Positions 35,101-47,009 of a DNA stretch of 64,000 nucleotides are shown in pieces. Each line of letters starts with the position of its first letter. Positions within the stretch are counted from its first letter, which is position 1. The stretch spans positions 2,490,895-2,554,894 of the forward strand of contig JADCRB010000069.1 in assembly GCA_021464245.1 (NCBI GenBank), in the 5' to 3' direction. The stretch is from Carallia brachiata (taxonomy: Eukaryota > Streptophyta > Magnoliopsida > Malpighiales > Rhizophoraceae). The translations under genes and the position numbers were made by a program. The notes under the pieces are model-generated. The model searched no databases. It was not told the origin of the DNA and saw nothing but the letters and a program-made list of their open reading frames with translations.

Positions 35101-38100
35101 GTTGTTTTATTATGGTATCAACTTGTAGCGACTTTAATCTGATCTGCAACAACGTAGTGACATGTTAAGAACTTTCCGGTTATGAGCAGGAAAAAACCAG
35201 AGAGTTGGGGACACAAGGTCCAGGACAAAATTTTCCACGACCGATTCAGGGATATGCTGTGAGGTTTTTGAAGTATAAGAATATGTCAGTTCAGTCTCTT
35301 CAAGCAGAAGCACCAGCAACTCCTGACAGAGTAACTGATTTAGGAATTATGGATGATTTGTGGGACGATCAACTTACAGAGGTATGGGGCTCTATTCCAT
35401 AATTTTTATAGGCGTTTAATTAACTCATCAAAGTTGGTCAAAGACATTCTCTCTTATAACTTTCTGAGGCACTTGCTGCACCATGTGTTAATCTGTAATG
35501 TTTTTTTTAATCTTGTTTTAGTCTAGTATATATATAACATGGCTGGATATTATGTGCTCATTATTATGCTCTGAGCTTTTTACTTGGCAGGAAAGCCTTT
35601 TCTATGCTGTTCCCTCAGGTGCAATGGAAACCTATAGAACATCCATTGAGTCCCATTTAATACAATGCGAGGTAATGAAAATGTTTAGGTGTGTTTTTCT
35701 ATCTATTCTTTTAGTTTGCTTTAACTTAGACTATCAGTGGCAAATGTAACGAAATAAGAACAAGAAAGGACTCTCATTGTATGGCTATTCTGCCTTGATA
35801 TGTCGTGGAAAAACCCCAATGTCCTCCACTCTTGGAGATGTTCTGTTACAAAAAAAGCCATTAGCTGTAATTAATGTGCAAACTGTTGACTGAGTCGTCA
35901 TTCCTCATTGACGAGCAGACAATTTGGTTTTCTTGTTACTGCTTATATTTTGAAATGGTCCCCTGCAGAAAACTGGCAGTAGCATGCAAGAGGAGGTTGA
36001 TACATCTATATGTGATGCAGCAGGAGGTATGTTAAAACTGTTTTTTTATCAAGCTCCTTGCTCGGTGGCTATGATCATATTACTAGTTCGTGTGCAAATA
36101 ATTCAGATTTTGGATATCATGAGACTGCATATGATGAGGAGGAAGGAGAGACTGCCACATATTATTTGCACGGAGTCTTTGACAGCAGCAAGTCAATGAA
36201 ACAGGACCAGAAGAAACGGAAAATTTTGGTGAAGTCATACTCTGCAAGATCATATGATGTGGGTGTCGATTTGCCATATGGACATGGCACAGTTTGTCCT
36301 CAACAAAATATGTTAATGGGAAAAAGGCCTGGCAATAATATTAATGTTGGTCCAATACCCCCAAAACGCATGCGCACTGCTCCAAGGCAGAGGCCTGTTA
36401 ATCCTTTCAATGCTGGGCATCCGGTGGTCCTACAGACTCCAGTGAAGACAGACGCTTCAAGTGGGGATACTAGTTCTTTTCAGGATGACCAGAGTACCAT
36501 GCATGGTGGACCCCAAATTCAAAAAAGCATGGAGGTTGAATCAACTGGCGAGTTTGAAAAGCAGTTACCGTACGATTTTGCAGAGACATCAGCAAAGTCA
36601 AAAAAGAAGAAGGCAAAGAATCGGGTACATATTAATGCAATGTTTTGTTAATCCTAACAATAATTCTGAACTATAAGTGATAAACGCAATTTCCTCTATG
36701 TTTTCTTCCTTGATTGTGGTTAAGCAACTCGGTTCTAATTTGCTTTTAGGGTTCTGCTTATGATCAGGGTTGGCAGCTCGACTCCACTGTTCACAATGAG
36801 CAGGTGATGAATTTTGATTAGCCAGATTTGGCATCATAGTTTCCAAAACAGGTTAATGTTCTGATTATGCTTTTTAAATTGCAGAGGGATAATTTCAGGA
36901 AGAGGCCTGGGAGTCATCAATTTGAATTTAATGGTTCTAGTGGTATCTTTTTTTTTTTTTTTTTTCATATCAGATTGCGCTACTGTTCTAGTAGTTAACA
37001 GGTATATGAGTACTAAAAGCTGTCAGTGTTGGAAGTAGAGACAAGCCTTTGTTTCAAATTTGCAACATTGCACAAATGTTTTCTCCCCGCTCCAACTTCT
37101 TCCTTCTCTTCCTCTTTGTTGGTTCTGAGGGTTTAACCCTGCAATCTTGAACTATTTCACTGCCACTTCTTCTTTCTGGCCCTTAAGATGTTAAAACTTC
37201 TGATTCCATCTTCACACTCCTTACATTTTCAAAATTTCTTGTTTAAGGTTTGTATGCACAACATGCTGCAAAGAAGCCAAAGATAATGAACCAATCACTT
37301 GATAACACTTGTGACAACATGGCTATGACTGGGTCTATTCCTTCGCCAGCAACTTCGCAAATGAGCAATATGTCCAACACAAATAGACTTGTTAAATTGA
37401 TTGGAACCAGGGGCAAAAAGGCCAAATTGCTGAAGGTAGTCTTTGGTGATGTTATATGTTGGCCATTTGCTCTCAACTCTCCCTGTTCTAGGAACATTTT
37501 CTTTTTGTGAATATGAACATTTGGATCTGCTTTGCAGATATCTGGTGGACAGCCAGGTTCTGGAAGTCCGTGGTCACTTTTTGAGGACCAGGTTAATTCA
37601 CCATCAGTTTTTTCCGAGAATCTTTTCCATCTTTGTGATCCAATTCTAATTAAGTAGCTCAAATTTTTGGTTTTCTTGTTCAGGCCCTTGTTGTCCTTGT
37701 TCACGATTTGGGTCCTAACTGGGAACTTATTAGCGATGCCATCAACAGTGCTCTTCAATTTAAGGTAAATGGTGCATACTCAATTGTGTTATAATATTCA
37801 CCCTTTATTGTATTGGATTTCGGGTCTCTAAAAAGACAGTCTTTATTTCTGTTGTTGTTCCAAAGTTTTGATTTTAGTTCTTTCTTTTCTAGTTAGGTGT
37901 CGACTTAGTGTTTCCCGACTTTGTGGATGATGAATCAGATCCTTATTAATGTTCTGATTTCTTTCATGTTCTAATGCTCATTCAACATGTCCAGTGTATA
38001 TTCCGCAAAGCGAAAGAATGCAAAGAACGTCACAAGATTCTGATGGATAAGGGTGCTGGTGATGGTGCTGAAAGTGCTGAAGATTCAGGATCTTCTCAAT

Positions 38101-41100
38101 CTTACCCGTCAACTTTGCCTGGCATCCCGAAGGCAAGATTGCTTTTTTTTTTTGTCGGATATCTTTTTTCCTTTTCGATTTATATACATAAATATGTTCT
38201 TTCCAGGTACTTCTGTTTTTTCATTTATTTTATATTACTGTATCTTAAGCAGGGAAGTGCTAGACAGTTGTTCCAACGGTTGCAAGGGCCCATGGAAGAG
38301 GATATGCTCAAGTCCCATTTTGAAAAAATTATCGTGATTGGAAAGAAACAACAATACAAGAGTCATCAGGTTTGTTGATGATTCTAATTGTACCTTGTAT
38401 GCATGAAGATGTGCGCCCATATATTTCATTATGCAATCTTTTCAACTTAATGTTGAAGTATTTTTCACTTTTTTTTCCCCTTTCCCTCCATGTCCTGTTT
38501 CCAATGTTTCATGGCATTATATAAAGTGGCTGGAATTAATCTACAAAATTTTATGGATGTCTTATTGAAAGAGTAATAATAACAGTTGGGCAAGAGAGAC
38601 AGTAAATGAATATGATAACAATCTACAGATCCCTTGCGGCTGGCTAAAGACTGGACTGGAAAACATTCTATATTTGCCTGTTTCGGTTAACCTTGTGGTT
38701 TTACATTGTTTTTCCCTGACCGTAATTTTATGGGGTGTGTCTTCTGAAGAATGATAATCAGGATCCTAAACAAATAGCAGCTGTGCACAATTCCCATGTG
38801 ATTGCTCTTTCCCAGGTTTGCCCAAATAACCTGAACGGAGGCATTTTAACGTAAGTTTTTTTTTTCCCGCTTTTTATTTTTTCCTAGTCTGTTTTCAGCT
38901 TTTCACAGCTTATTCATCGTCATCAGTTTGCTAAATCTACCTTTCTTTACTCCCTGGCCTTCATACCACTGCTCTTTATCTTCTACAAGTGGTTGAAATG
39001 TTGCATTTATTTTGTTGGTTGACTATAGGCCTCTTGATCTTTGTGATGCTCCTGCATCAAACCCTGACGGTCTTTCCCTTGGGTATCAAAGTTCTCATGT
39101 TAATGGTTTAAACATGCCGAATCAAGGTGTTGTGGCATCGATGCTTCCTGCTTCTGGTGCAAATTCCACTGTCCATGGATCTTCTGGTACAGTTCTTGGC
39201 AATAACTCAATACAGTGTGGTCCCCTCAATGTGCCGGGCAGGTAATACGTTGATCTGTAGCATATGATGTCAATTGTGTTTTCATAGTCTGATTCTTTAT
39301 TCATGGATTGTTAGGGATGGTAGATACAATGTTCCAAGGGCATCTTTGCCGGTTGATGAGCAACAGAAAATGCAACACTACAATCAAATTTTGTCCAGCA
39401 GAAAATTGCCTGTTTCTGGGCCTATGTCTGGAGCTGAACATGGGGTTCGCATGCTACCTGGTGGAAATGGTGTGTGCTTGATGCCTGGGATCAACAGAAG
39501 CATGCCTATGTCAAGTCCAGGTTTTCAAGGAATGCATTCATCATCCATGCTGAACTCCGGAAGTATGCTTACCTCAAGTGTGGCTGGGATGCAAAGTCCT
39601 GTAAGTGTGCACCCCGGAACTGGTTCTGTTCAAGGAAACTCAATGATGAGACCCCGTGAAGCTTTGCATATGATGCGGGTAAGTAATTTTTTTTTTCTAA
39701 TCAACGCATAAATTTTTGTTTAGTTTCACGGATATCTGTGTATATTTTCAAGGATAATGCATTTTCATGTGTATTTGTTATCAATTATGCTTGGTTTTGG
39801 GTGGATAGTTTGGATTAAATCATGCCTTGTCCTTTAAATTTATTTAGTGTGCTCATGTATTTCATGGCAATTGGAACTGTGGACTGGTGTAATATCTCCA
39901 CCAACATTGCTTATTGCTTATTACTTATTTAAATTAGACCCCTTCCCTTGAGGAAGAAGCAAAATTATGGAATAACATAAGTGGTTTGCTGGCTGTGGAA
40001 GCCCTGATGCACGGTATTTGTTGATTAAAGAAGTAACATTCTTGCTGCTGATATAAACAGACTAGGCTTCGCAAAATTTGCAGGTCTGGAAAGTAAGTGC
40101 TTTAGAATTTAATGATGTTTGGTTGTAATTATGGTGGATCCTGTTCTTTCTTGTTCTTTTCTCTATCTACCTTAAAACTTGTTTGATTCTAGAAGCTTGA
40201 TGTCTAGCCTAGATAAATTTTTTATTTGCCTTGATATTTCCATTTACATGATCTCCATGTACACCCTTTTGCAGTCACATGCATCTTTATTGCATAATAT
40301 AACTGTGTTTATTTTTGTCATAGCCTGGCCATAATCCTGAGCATCAAAGGCAAATGATGGTGCCAGAGCTTCAAATGCAGGTTACACAAGGAAACAACCA
40401 GGGGATCCCTGCTTTTAATGGGCTGAGTTCAGCATTTCCTAATCAGACAACTCCATCTGCGCAGACATATCCAGGCCATCCACAGCAGCATCAAATATCC
40501 CCCCGGCAGTCGCATGTACTGAGCGCTGCTCACCATGCTCTTCAGGGCCCCAATCATACAACTGGGTCGCCGCAACAAGTATATGCAATCCGCTTAGCTA
40601 AAGAAAGGCAAATGCAGCAGCGACTAATACAGCAGCAGCAACAGCAACAGCAGCAGTTTGCTTCATCTAGCGGTTTGATGCCACATGTCCAACCACAGCC
40701 CCAAATACCTGTATCATCGTCTATTCAAAATAACTCTCAAGTCCAGCAACAAACCTCACTGCAGCAGACAGTGTCATTACCCCCTTTAACACCACCATCC
40801 CCAATGACGCCCATGTCAGTGCAGCAGCAGCAGAAACATAACTTGCCACTCCATGGGGTAAGCCGGAACTCTCAAACTGGTGGCAGTGGATTGACAAATC
40901 AGGTAGGAAAGCAACGACAGCGGCAGCCGCAGCAGCAACAGCAGTTTCAACAATCTGGTCGGCAACATCCCCAACAAAGGCAACGCGCACAATCTCCACA
41001 GCAGGCTAAAGTTATAAAAGGAATGGGAAGAGGGAACATGATGGTGCATCAGAACCTTTCGATTGATCAGTCTCATCTGAATGGCCTTTCTGTGCCTCCA

Positions 41101-42027
41101 GGTAACCAAGGTGCAGAGAAAGGAGAGCAAATCATGCACTTGATCCAAGGACAAGGCTTATACCCTGGGACTGGCCTAAGTCCAATGCAACCATCCAATT
41201 CTTTGGTTCCACCTCATTCATCCAGCCATTCTCAGCCACAGCAAAAGCTATTTCCTGGCTCAACTCCTCAATCTTCAAAGCAACTTCAGCAGATGCCTTC
41301 CCATTCTGATGGCACTCAAGGTCAGGTTCCACCGGCAATCTCAGTTAATGCACTAGCAGCTACTCATCAAGCTGTTCCCCCAGCAACGATGGGTGCCAAT
41401 CACCAGCACCTGCAACCGCATTCGCAGACACCTCCACACCGCAAGCAGGTTGGTCAAGCGCAACCAAAGAGTCAGAGAGTGGTTCAACAGAATCTCCAAG
41501 TGAACTCGGATCTGCCAATGAAGACTCAAACTGATCAGGGTCATATGGAGCAGCAACTTGTGAACAATATCTCTCAGATGGGCACAAATACAGCATCTGG
41601 AATACCTCAGGCCTGTCATGATTCGGCTAATGTCGGACCAGTTGTTTCTTCTGCTGTTGTGCTTCAGTGGTTACCATCAGAGCCATTGCATGATCCTGGC
41701 AGGCCAAATTCAGCCTCTCAAGTAAGTACTATTGGGAGTCCACCTCTTACAACTTCAGCTGGGAGTGAGCCTGTGGTATCTGTCGCCCAAGGCTTAGGCC
41801 AGAGGCAATTATCAGGAAGCTCTTTGCAACATGGGTGCAATGCCACAGCACAGTGGCAGCAGCAGCCATTACATCAATCAACACCATCAACCCATCCATC
41901 TCAGCAACTATTCCAGCCACAAGAGCACCAATTACAGCAAGAACAACAATCGCCACAGCAGTCCCAGCAGCAAACACAACATCTTCAATCAGGACAAGGT
42001 AGTCTGTGCATGAGGCCTTCCAGTTGA
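32148..42027 (+). CDS. EAF1: EAF1-like (VID21) HSA/SANT chromatin protein, NuA4-type complex scaffold
   Basis: Twenty-one coding exons: 32148-32290, 32418-32472, 32555-32652, 32762-34178, 34275-34394, 34575-34841, 35190-35381, 35591-35671, 35969-36026, 36107-36624, 36750-36803, 36885-36942, 37248-37435, 37538-37591, 37684-37764, 37995-38132, 38253-38369, 38750-38850, 39029-39241, 39315-39678, 40324-42027. The sum is 6021 nt, 2006 aa. The N-terminus MHGCVLGTGLVVNAEVDSMG is typical of the plant family. An HSA domain begins near residue 575 (ETRRKSHWDFVLEEMAWLAN, then DFAQERLWKMTAAAQICHQV). A SANT/Myb domain lies near residues 1095-1150 (WSLFEDQALVVLVHDLGPNW). The last 560 residues are Gln/Pro-rich, with a polyQ run near 1537. 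EAF1 is the platform subunit of the NuA4 histone acetyltransferase complex; HSA binds actin-related proteins. A nuclear location is inferred. The intron after exon 16 has a GC donor. Confidence 0.95.
40615..40660 (+). repeat. CAG/CAA-rich polyglutamine-coding tract in EAF1
   Basis: Mixed CAG and CAA codons encode a run of nine or more glutamines (ERQMQQRLIQQQ and following). Similar shorter tracts occur at about 40930 and 41930. Interrupted CAG/CAA repeats like this are less prone to slippage but can vary in length between accessions. Confidence 0.8.
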
Positions 42028-43941
42028 AAGCTGGAATGAACAACTTGTGGATTGCACAGCCCTGGGAGCAGTCGGTGCAGCTATAATTTGGTTTGCTTGC
42101 CCTTATAGCAGCAATGTACAGGTAGATTAGGCATTTTTTCACTTTCCTTTTGAATCACATTCACTTTATTTTGGCTCAAGTCCTGGTATGCGATGAATAT
42201 AAACTGTTTGGTAATGATCTCATGATGGTGCATGCTAATATTCACAAAACATCTAGTTTTTGTTATGTTTCTCATCATCTGAGAATCGTTCTTCAAATCA
42301 ACAGTTGCTGTTTTTGTCTTTGAAAAGACATAATGACCCTCTTTACCAGAATTAAATGCTAGAACCGATTTATGCAACTCTTTTCCTGCCAATTGAGATT
42401 TTCTGGACATACTGACCTCCTTTTTATAATGCTTTAACTATGTTCATCTATTTATTTGCATTTGTTTGTTAATGCTTGCTTTTCAGTCCTTGTAATTAAT
42501 TTCCGTAACAATCTAAAGGTGGCATGGATCTTGTGCAGATGAAGAAGGTTGCTCCAAAGGGCATTGCAATTACATTGGAGGTCGTGATTGCTAGTTGCAT
42601 TAGAAGCTCAGATAGGGGAAGTTTTGGGCCTCTATTTTTCGTTTACTTTATGAAGATTGGGGAAGATCGTGTATATTATTAGTCGCCTAGATTTTTGGGA
42701 AGATAGAGACAGATATAGAGGTATGTACAGATTCGCATCTCTCAATTTATTGTACTCTTCCCCGTCTTCTTCCCTGCTGGTGCAGTGGAGCTTTTTGTTT
42801 TTGTATCCCAGCAGGTTAGTGCATGTAAGACTACGATTAGGTTAAGTCGGTAGCCATCATTGTTAGGGGCAAAAGCCTTGGTAAATTTTGTGAATATGTG
42901 CTCCCTGTTTCAGCATACGCGATCCCATCTTAGAATGATCATATATTATGGTTCCTTATGATATTTAAATTTTCTAAGAATATAATACTACATCCCTTAA
43001 TAGCCCGTAAATGAAAAAAAAGAAAAAAAAAATCCTGCCTTATGCATTGAGAAATCTTGAATTATTTACTTTCATATTCTTCCTTTCGACATTTACTGTG
43101 ATTTCCTTGGTGGGCACTATGGACGTAGACTGTCTAATTCCTACACCTGCGTTTAACAAGAAAGAGGACCAAAAAAAAAAGAATTATAATCATTTTTACC
43201 TTGTTACCTTTGTTTACGGAATTGTAATATGGGGCTACGCCATGATTGGTGCTGGTTCAATCCTTTCTGTGGCTTGTTTGTGCACGATTCTGACTTTTGG
43301 CTGTTAACGTTTCCAGAATTGAGTTCCTCAGTATCTGGGTGGGAATAAACATTTATCTTTCGCAATACCCAAATTTTAAAATGCACACGACACACACCAT
43401 CCTTCAGCCTTATAATTCTAAATTTCTGTTCTCTCTCGATTACTGCAAGAAAGATAGCAGGAAAAATGACTTGGGCGCCCATTCTGATATTGAAATCAGC
43501 ACAACCGCCTCGCACTTTCTCTAACTAATATTTTAGTTAGGCAATGCAGGATCCAAGCATGGGCATGCACACCGAGAGATCTCATGGAGTTCGATCAATA
43601 TGTGAATAATACTCACCTATCTTAAGGCCATCGAGATGCACACAAAATATTACAACTTAGAGCACTGGTAATGCAAACCCTGCCACACCACCTCGCCGTA
43701 CAATTGTCTGGTTGGTCTGAATGCATAGATCCATGTAGCTGAGCTAAACAAGCATTCCATTCCATTGCAGCCTACTTCAATGAACCAAGCTTGACTATAC
43801 AGAACGTTACATTCTCATCCTACTCCTAGCTCTTAAAGTTAACAAGGCCAAAAGATCTCTAACCATATTAATGGGAAAGTTGCCAGGCAAAAGTAAACAA
43901 GAAATGTGGATGAAAGTAAGAGCATTTTGATTATTGAACCT
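42028..43941. other. EAF1 3' UTR and spacer before the convergent trihelix gene
   Basis: EAF1 3' UTR sequence probably reaches about 42850. A spliced 3' UTR is possible, because intron-like T-rich sequence lies between 42100 and 42520. The rest is spacer; the 3' UTR of the minus-strand trihelix gene lies next to 43941. No other gene is recognised. Confidence 0.45.
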
Positions 43942-44898
43942 TCAAACATGTTCTTCCTCCATGACCATCTTCAAGTTCAACTCTTTGGGCTGCGAACAGC
44001 CAAAAGCAGCCCCGGAGGCCGCCGCGGCGATCATGTCAACAATCTTCCTCTGAGAATCTAAAATCATCTCCATTCGCTTCTTCTCCATCTCCATTCTCCA
44101 CCTCTCAGTCTGCTTAATCATGTCCATCTTCTTCCTCTCCATCCCCTCCATCCTCTCTGCAAAACCCCTTATTTCCGCAGCCAATCGCAATTCCATCTGT
44201 TTCCCTCTCTCTTTCCCCTTATCCTCTTGTTCCGCCACCGGCACCGGCAACTCCTCTCTCTTCTTCCTTTTCTTCACCGCTTCTTGCTCACTCCCTGCAA
44301 ACCTATTAACCATGCTGGGTTTCCTGAGTATATAGTTGATACTCCGGGACTTGCTTCTATTTGTATATCCATAATCATCTTCTTCTTCCTCCACCTCCTC
44401 GGCGCCGTCGCCGCCGCCGCCATAATCACCACCTCGACTGGAAACATTATTTTTGCTACTATTCTTGTTTACAGATGGCATCGGGATCAGAGGTAGAGCG
44501 GGAATGGTCAAGGGCCCGCATTCCAATGTGTCCATGAGGTCGAAGTATGGCCAAGAACTGGCGCCGCCGACAGAGAAAAGGCGTTTTTCGTCGCGGTACC
44601 GGCGGCGGAGCTTCTCCATCTTGTGGCGGCATTGGATGGCGGATTTTGCCGGGTGGCTGTAGCCGTAGCCGCAGCGGCTGGCGACGGTGTCGGCGACCTC
44701 CTCCCACTGGCTGGCCTTGAGCTGTCCGCGCTTTAAAGAGTACCATTTTTCCTGGTAGGCACGGATTAGGTGCACTGTTTCTTTGTGGGTCCAGGAGAAG
44801 GGTTGGGATTTCTTGTTACTTTGGGTCTCGTGGTTAGACGGCGGCGAGTGTGGCAGCGAGGGTGGCGGCGGAGAGGAAGATGGCGACGATGTGGACAT
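43942..44898 (-). CDS. Trihelix transcription factor (SIP1/ASIL clade)
   Basis: An intronless frame of 318 aa starts MSTSSPSSSPPPPSLPHSPP. The trihelix (Myb/SANT-like) DNA-binding domain spans about residues 33-115. It has the conserved aromatic positions in FSWTHKETVHLIRAYQEKWY, W in ASQWEEVADTVASRCG, and C/W/F in the third helix and following segment (AIQCRHKMEKLRRRYRDEKR, SSWPYFDLMD). An acidic Gly/Glu stretch near 165-180 and a basic KKRKKREE stretch (possible nuclear signal) follow. A long Met/Lys/Glu coiled coil (225-290) is probably the dimerisation region. Family members bind GT elements and often repress embryo genes in seedlings (ASIL1/2). From memory the Arabidopsis neighbour of EAF1, At3g24860, is the likely ortholog. 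The exact target genes are unknown. Confidence 0.92.
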   Translation of the reverse strand: MSTSSPSSSPPPPSLPHSPPSNHETQSNKKSQPFSWTHKETVHLIRAYQEKWYSLKRGQLKASQWEEVADTVASRCGYGYSHPAKSAIQCRHKMEKLRRRYRDEKRLFSVGGASSWPYFDLMDTLECGPLTIPALPLIPMPSVNKNSSKNNVSSRGGDYGGGGDGAEEVEEEEDDYGYTNRSKSRSINYILRKPSMVNRFAGSEQEAVKKRKKREELPVPVAEQEDKGKERGKQMELRLAAEIRGFAERMEGMERKKMDMIKQTERWRMEMEKKRMEMILDSQRKIVDMIAAAASGAAFGCSQPKELNLKMVMEEEHV

Positions 44899-47009
44899 TT
44901 TGGTACGCTGGGGTTAGGGTCTGGTGAAGAATTTAAGTCTGTTGTTGGATTAGGGGCTAAAAGGGGGAGGAGCCACTGTTGCTGGTGGTGGTGGCGGTAG
45001 CTGTGGCGGCGACTGCTTTTGTTTTTTTTTGTTTCGAGAAAGCAGTGGCGATTGCTGGTAAATTGGTAATAAGTCAGAAACCACAAAGCCGGGCGTCTGT
45101 AATGGATCCGAACCCGTTTCCCGTGTGAACCGCACGAAATCTGTCATGCTTTTTCCCTTTTGGGCCGTTAAAAAAGGGATTCTTGAACCAGTCAATGTAG
45201 GGTGGGCACATTCTAAGCCCAACCCAAACGAACCCAAAGTATGGTTGTTTTACCCTTTTTTTTTTTTTTTTTAATTCTACTTTCATTGGCTGGAGCCTGG
45301 AAGTCACATTTAAGATATTTAAAAAAAAAACAATTTGATTCCCATTTTCCTTCTCTAGGTGCATCAAATGAGAAAGGAAAATGGTGTCCGACGCTTTTAT
45401 TAGAGAGTATTATGACTGTTTTCAGTGAGGGCAAAAAAATCGAATAGTTATAGCATTTTTTCGTGTCAGATAGTACGTTTACAATTAGTTCTATCTTATA
45501 ATTTTGATAGAATTTGAGTAGATAATTTTTCACATGAATCTAAATTTTCTTTACTAGTTAAACCACATAAGAAGTAATTTGACTCCTATTTTTTGTATAG
45601 AGTTAGGGGATACTCTAACAGTTAGAGCTGACTTTTATTCTGAAAATTTTTGAGTTTAAATTGAGAGGTGGAATTTAAGGAAAAAGATAACTATTTCATT
45701 ATAAAACTTATAGTCTAACAGACAGCAAAAAAAAAAAAAAAGTCCATTAAAAAATTGATTGAGCTACACAGGCCTCATGCATGAATAAATCTACAAACCG
45801 TGAAAAAAAGTCTTAAATACCTGGGATCCCGATTCTGCCAGCTAAACCTAGATGTTCCCACCATTCGCAGGTGTGAAAAACTGTGCATCATCAAGCTGAT
45901 TGAACTAAGTGAGTAGAACTGCATGGCCAATTTGATTCTCTATTAACTTTTGATCAAATGGCGGGGAAACTAAAATCTTCTTTACAACAGGGGTTATCCA
46001 ACCGTTAAAAAATGGCTGAAGAAAATAGTGATTCGAACTGCATTGTCACCTTCAATGCAGGATGTTGCAATAAAAAATGGAGGCTTTGCCTCCTGCCTAG
46101 CTCCTGCTTCACCCTAATTGACAAACAATGCATTTAACTAGTTGAGAAAGTTCAAGATTTCACCTATTCATCAATCCAACAAGAATGTGAATCACTATTT
46201 CCAATCGTGAAATGAAGTGAAACACCGAATATCTCAACAGCAAGTGGGTAAATCTAGGTTGAAATGTTAAATTTTGCATTCAGAATCCCTCAAAAGAATT
46301 TGTATTACAACCTCTTTTTTCAAGAATAAATCAGCTTTTAAGTACTGAAAATGGGTGTGGTTAATCAGTTTAAGATCAACTGAAGAAAGGTAAAATGTTA
46401 TGTACAGAATGAGCGAATAACATGTCTACAACGTGATAACCCCTGCCATGCCTATGTGAAAGGATTTGAGATCCATGGAGAGATGAAGCAACATTCTTTT
46501 CCTCGAGGGATTCAAAACCTGAAGGGAAAACAGCAATAAGAAAATGACCCACACAAAGTGATATGCTGAATGAACGCAGAATATGTCTTGCATCAACCAA
46601 AACAGATACCTAGGATGATTGCCTCTATGGATCCACTAAGCTGATCGGTATGATGTCGGCATTCTTGAGGCTCAATCTTGCATAACAACTACATGACCGA
46701 ACATGTTTTTCAAAGTAATGCACTCATCTTTCTGGGGGAATAGCCCTACATGTTCTAGGCCAACAAGAGCTAGCTCCCTGCAATTGGCAGACCCTTGTAT
46801 AGTTAGCTTCAACACTGCTTGACATCGTAAATGACCAGTCAACACTAGATGTATTCAGTCTCATTGAAAACATGCATACAGGCAGTCGAGTCGTTGAAAT
46901 GGTTGGAATGGTTCATAAAAGAGATGGCTGAAGAATGCAAACAGAGAGACTATTTCACTGTGTTTTTGAGATGGTAATGCCACGACACAAACTTTTTTCT
47001 CCCATGAAT
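44899..47009. other. Trihelix promoter and intergenic region; possible downstream exon of the Sec14 gene
   Basis: The trihelix promoter lies just to the right of 44898. T and A runs occur near 45255-45275 and 45729-45741. On the minus strand a possible splice acceptor at about 46519 (CCTTCAG|GTTTTG) could start an alternative last exon or 3' UTR exon of the Sec14-like gene. No independent gene is recognised. Confidence 0.4.

Noticed and set aside
36027..36106. Reading-through version of EAF1 exon 9, or an acceptor at 36053
   Set aside because: Both give a frame clash or an odd extra peptide. The donor at 36027 with the acceptor at 36106 restores the protein pattern AAGDFGYHETAYDEEEG in phase.
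43011..43307. Plus-strand open frame starting with a lysine run between EAF1 and the trihelix gene
   Set aside because: It begins in an A-rich tract and shows no family pattern or coding bias; it lies between two 3' UTRs.
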